The notes under the pieces are model-generated. The model saw nothing but the letters and a program-made list of their open reading frames with translations, made no database searches and was not told where the DNA came from. Position numbers and translations under genes: made by a program. A stretch of 8,803 nt of DNA, taken from positions 1 to 8,803 of the forward strand of contig DATMNB010000215.1 in assembly GCA_035569435.1 (NCBI GenBank), in the 5' to 3' direction. Within the stretch, counting starts at the first letter, position 1; the number at the start of each line of letters is the position of its first letter. This document shows positions 6,605 through 8,803 of this stretch, in pieces. The DNA comes from DASRDS01 sp035569435. GTDB taxonomy: Bacteria; Gemmatimonadota; Gemmatimonadetes; Gemmatimonadales; Gemmatimonadaceae.

Positions 6605-7528
6605 TTGCCCGATCACGCTGCCGATTCGAGCCTGACCGAGCGCCGGAACCCCCGGACCGTCGATATCGATCTGGCGACGCCGATCGAGATCGTCGATGCG
6701 ATCGCGGCCGAAGATCGTGGCGTGCCGGCCGCCGTGGCCGCGGAACGCGAGTCGATTGCCCAGGCCGTGGCGATGGCCGAGTCGGTCTTTCGGAACGGCG
6801 GGCGGCTCTTCTATGTCGGGGCCGGCACGTCGGGCCGTTTAGGCGTGCTCGATGCGGCGGAGTGTCCGCCGACGTTTGGCACCGATCCGGAGATGGTGCA
6901 GGGGTTGATCGCCGGTGGGGCGCCCGCGCTGACGCGTGCCCAGGAAGGCGCGGAGGATCGGCCCGAGGATGGCGCGCGCGACATCGCGGGTCGGGCGGTG
7001 GGGCCGAACGACTTTGTGGTCGGCATTGCCGCGTCGGGCGCCACACCGTACGTGCGCGGCGCGCTGCGGGCGGCACGGGCGGTGGGGGCGCGGACGGCCA
7101 TCGTGGCGTGTACGCCGATCGGCGACGATCTGCGTGCGGAGGTCGACGTGGCCATTCTGCCGATCGTGGGGCCGGAGGTGTTGACGGGATCGACCCGCAT
7201 GAAGGCGGGGACGGCCACGAAACTCGTGCTCAATACGATCACGACGGGCGCGATGATCCGGATCGGCAAGACGTACGGCAATCTGATGGTCGATCTGCGG
7301 GCAACGAACGCCAAGCTGGCGGCGCGGAGCGAGCGGATTGTGGCCGAGGTGTTCAACATCTCGCGGGCCGAGGCACGGCGGGTGCTGGATGCGGCGCAGG
7401 GCGGGGTGAAGGTTGCGATCGTCATGCGGGCGCGCGGGGTGTCGCGCGCTCAGGCCGAGCAACTGCTCGCGCAAGCCGACGGCGTGTTGCGGCAGGTGAT
7501 CGGGCCGCCGCCGCCGGCCGGGGCCTGA
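6605..7528 (+). CDS. murQ: N-acetylmuramic acid 6-phosphate etherase
   Basis: MurQ cleaves the lactyl ether of MurNAc-6-phosphate, giving GlcNAc-6-phosphate and D-lactate, a cytoplasmic step of cell-wall sugar recycling. The 307-residue product matches the family along its whole length. It starts with TERRNPRTVDID, close to the TEGSN..S..ID beginning of E. coli MurQ. The SIS sugar-phosphate domain carries GRLFYVGAGTSGRLGVLDAAECPPT (first 20 residues from G66 to E86) and IAGG...EGAED. E86 and E117 align with catalytic E83 and E114 of the E. coli enzyme. Further on are VVGIAASGATPYV, TGSTRMKAGTATKLVLN, YGNLMVD and a C-terminal helical part with ISRAEARRVLD. The start is taken as TTG at 6605: no ATG or GTG occurs in frame before the conserved N-terminus, and a stop lies at 6566. 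The ribosome-binding site is weak. anmK follows after 8 bp. Confidence 0.95.
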   Translation: MPDHAADSSLTERRNPRTVDIDLATPIEIVDAIAAEDRGVPAAVAAERESIAQAVAMAESVFRNGGRLFYVGAGTSGRLGVLDAAECPPTFGTDPEMVQGLIAGGAPALTRAQEGAEDRPEDGARDIAGRAVGPNDFVVGIAASGATPYVRGALRAARAVGARTAIVACTPIGDDLRAEVDVAILPIVGPEVLTGSTRMKAGTATKLVLNTITTGAMIRIGKTYGNLMVDLRATNAKLAARSERIVAEVFNISRAEARRVLDAAQGGVKVAIVMRARGVSRAQAEQLLAQADGVLRQVIGPPPPAGA

Positions 7529-7536
7529 GCGGTCCG

Positions 7537-8649
7537 ATGGGTGGCGAGGTCTATGTGGGTCTCATGTCCGGCACGTCGCTCGATGGGATCACGGCGGCGG
7601 TGGTTCGATTTCATGGAAACCAAGCCGAGTTGCTGGCGTCGATCGTGCGGCCCTACACCGAAGGGCAGCGGCGGCGGTTGGAGCGGGTGATGGCCGAGCC
7701 GGTGCCTGCTGCCGAGTGGTGTCGGTTGGCGTTTGATCTCGGGGGTTGGCTGGCGGATGCCGCCGTGGCTGTGATCGCCGAGGCCGGCGTGAGCCGGGCG
7801 GAGATCGTGGCCATCGCGTCGCACGGGCAGACCGTGTGGCATGAGCCGGGGCATTCGACCTGGCAGCTTGGGCAACCGGCGGTGATCGCGGAGCGTACGG
7901 GATTGCGGGTGATCAGTGACTTCCGGGTGCGCGATGTGGCCGCCGGCGGGCAGGGCGCGCCGCTGGTGCCGATGGCCGATGCGATGTTGTTCGCGGCACC
8001 CGAGGGGTGGCGGGCGCTCCAGAACCTGGGCGGGATCGGGAACGTCACGGTCGTGCCGCCCGCGCGTGGAGACACGACAAGTGTCCGGGCGTTTGATACG
8101 GGTCCGGGCGTCATGGTCATCGATGGCGTAGTGCGCGCGCTCGTTTCGGATACGCGGTACGATGTCGATGGCCGGCTGGCGCGGGCGGGGACGCCGATCG
8201 CCGAGGTCGTGGCGGCGGCGTTGGCCGATCCCTATTTCGCCGCCGAGCCACCCAAGTCGACGGGGCGGGAGCACTTCTCGGCGGCGTACATCGAGGCGTT
8301 CATCGTGCGGTGCGGGAACGCGTCGCCCGCCGACATTGTGGCGACCGCGGTGGCGCTCACGGCGGCCAGCATCGCCGATGCGTATCGGAGGTTCATCCCA
8401 GAGCCGATCGCGGATGTCGTGATCTCGGGTGGCGGTGCGCGGAATCCCGCGCTGGTCGATGCGTTGAGGGCGGCATTGGCGCCGCTGCCGGTGCGAGCGT
8501 TCGATCAGGTCTTCTTTGATGGCGAGGCGAAAGAGGCGGTGGCGTTTGCGTTTTTGGCGTACCTGCACTGCCATGGGTTGCCGGGGAACATCCCGTCGGC
8601 GACGGGCGCGCGGGGGTCACGCGTCCTCGGCGTGGCGACACCCCCATGA
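7537..8649 (+). CDS. anmK: Anhydro-N-acetylmuramic acid kinase
   Basis: AnmK hydrolyses the 1,6-anhydro ring of anhMurNAc while phosphorylating it with ATP, yielding MurNAc-6-phosphate, the substrate of MurQ just upstream. The 370-residue length is that of the family (E. coli 369). Visible motifs are GLMSGTSLDGI (8-18, phosphate binding), SHGQTVWHEPG (from S95) and WQLGQPAVIAERTG. Next come ISDFRVRDVAAGGQGAPLVP, QNLGGIGNV, FDTGPGVMVIDG with the catalytic Asp D187 (D182 in E. coli), PPKSTGREHF (238-247) and SGGGARN (297-303). The ATG at 7537 begins MGGEVYVGLMSGTS, the expected N-terminus. A longer frame reading back to 6370 only runs over murQ in the wrong frame and is not used. The spacing to murQ (8 bp) and to the next gene (7 bp) supports one transcript. 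Confidence 0.96.
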   Translation: MGGEVYVGLMSGTSLDGITAAVVRFHGNQAELLASIVRPYTEGQRRRLERVMAEPVPAAEWCRLAFDLGGWLADAAVAVIAEAGVSRAEIVAIASHGQTVWHEPGHSTWQLGQPAVIAERTGLRVISDFRVRDVAAGGQGAPLVPMADAMLFAAPEGWRALQNLGGIGNVTVVPPARGDTTSVRAFDTGPGVMVIDGVVRALVSDTRYDVDGRLARAGTPIAEVVAAALADPYFAAEPPKSTGREHFSAAYIEAFIVRCGNASPADIVATAVALTAASIADAYRRFIPEPIADVVISGGGARNPALVDALRAALAPLPVRAFDQVFFDGEAKEAVAFAFLAYLHCHGLPGNIPSATGARGSRVLGVATPP

Positions 8650-8656
8650 CACCCCA

Positions 8657-8803
8657 GTGAAGCGCTCGCTCGCGCAGTTGCTGATTCCGGCCGTCGCCTG
8701 GGATCCCGTCGCCGGCTATGGGCCGGCGCGGGCGGTCGTCGACGAGGCGCTGTCGCTCGGCGTGGGCGGGTTCATCCTGTATGGCGGCGAGCAGGACGCG
8801 GTG
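8657..8803 (+). CDS. Glycoside hydrolase family 3 protein (NagZ-like), N-terminal 49 codons only
   Basis: From a GTG at 8657, 7 bp after the anmK stop, the frame stays open to the right edge. It begins MKRSLAQLLIPAV and includes EALSLGVGGFILYGGEQ (30-46). That resembles the first strands of GH3 N-terminal barrels, where NagZ has a comparable GGLILF stretch. No signal peptide is seen, so the product should be cytoplasmic like NagZ. NagZ-type enzymes cut GlcNAc from GlcNAc-anhMurNAc muropeptides and so supply anhMurNAc to AnmK, which fits the neighbours well. With only 49 residues the catalytic Asp and the KH(F/I)PG-type motif cannot be checked. Another GH3 beta-glycosidase specificity is possible. 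Confidence 0.75.
   Translation, partial: MKRSLAQLLIPAVAWDPVAGYGPARAVVDEALSLGVGGFILYGGEQDAV

Noticed and set aside
6554..6616. A 21-residue N-terminal extension of GGT from 6616
   Set aside because: It would place a polar stretch before the lipoprotein signal and overlap the murQ start. The ATG at 6553 gives a normal signal peptide.
6370..7536. An N-terminal extension of anmK reaching back to 6370, which would look like a 759-residue fusion
   Set aside because: The extension reads murQ in the wrong frame and gives Arg/Gly-rich nonsense. The family N-terminus begins exactly at the ATG at 7537.
7450..8574. A 374-codon minus-strand open frame opposite anmK
   Set aside because: Its translation is dominated by Arg, His and Pro and shows no motif; anmK on the plus strand is certain.

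Overview
The window is a gene-dense, very GC-rich stretch of a bacterial chromosome. Every base except four short gaps (65, 11 or fewer, 51 and 7-8 bp) lies in a gene I can identify. Two predicted lipoproteins and a peptidoglycan-recycling cluster point to a didermic (Gram-negative type) bacterium. The style of the proteins (Ala/Pro/Ser-rich linkers after lipoprotein signal peptides, murQ-anmK-GH3 order, high GC) would suit Gemmatimonadota or a similar phylum, but that assignment is inference. I see no tRNA, rRNA, CRISPR array, insertion sequence or phage gene.

Left part (1-4248, minus strand): a tightly packed operon, transcribed right to left. It begins with an MdlA-like ABC exporter half-transporter (2425-4248). 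Next come a histidine kinase with no sensor domain (1682-2428) and a stand-alone receiver-domain response regulator (1330-1692). It ends, after a 65-bp gap holding a possible RNA hairpin, with an alkaline-phosphatase-superfamily protein that runs off the left edge (1-1264). The first three genes overlap by 4 and 11 bp, which suggests translational coupling.

Middle (4260-6553): a small predicted lipoprotein on the plus strand diverges from the ABC gene with only 11 bp between the start codons. It converges on a lipoprotein-type gamma-glutamyltransferase (ggt, minus strand), and both genes end inside the same CTAG tetranucleotide.

Right part (6605-8803, plus strand): murQ, anmK and the first 49 codons of a glycoside hydrolase family 3 (NagZ-like) gene form an operon with 8- and 7-bp gaps. 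By family knowledge they form a route for recycling cell-wall anhydro-MurNAc. The GH3 enzyme releases GlcNAc and anhMurNAc, AnmK makes MurNAc-6-phosphate, and MurQ removes the lactyl ether to give GlcNAc-6-phosphate. The divergent ggt gene shares a 51-bp intergenic region with murQ.

I found no clearly new defence or mobile system. The least ordinary element is the ABC exporter / sensorless kinase / receiver-only regulator / phosphatase operon, whose combined role I cannot name.
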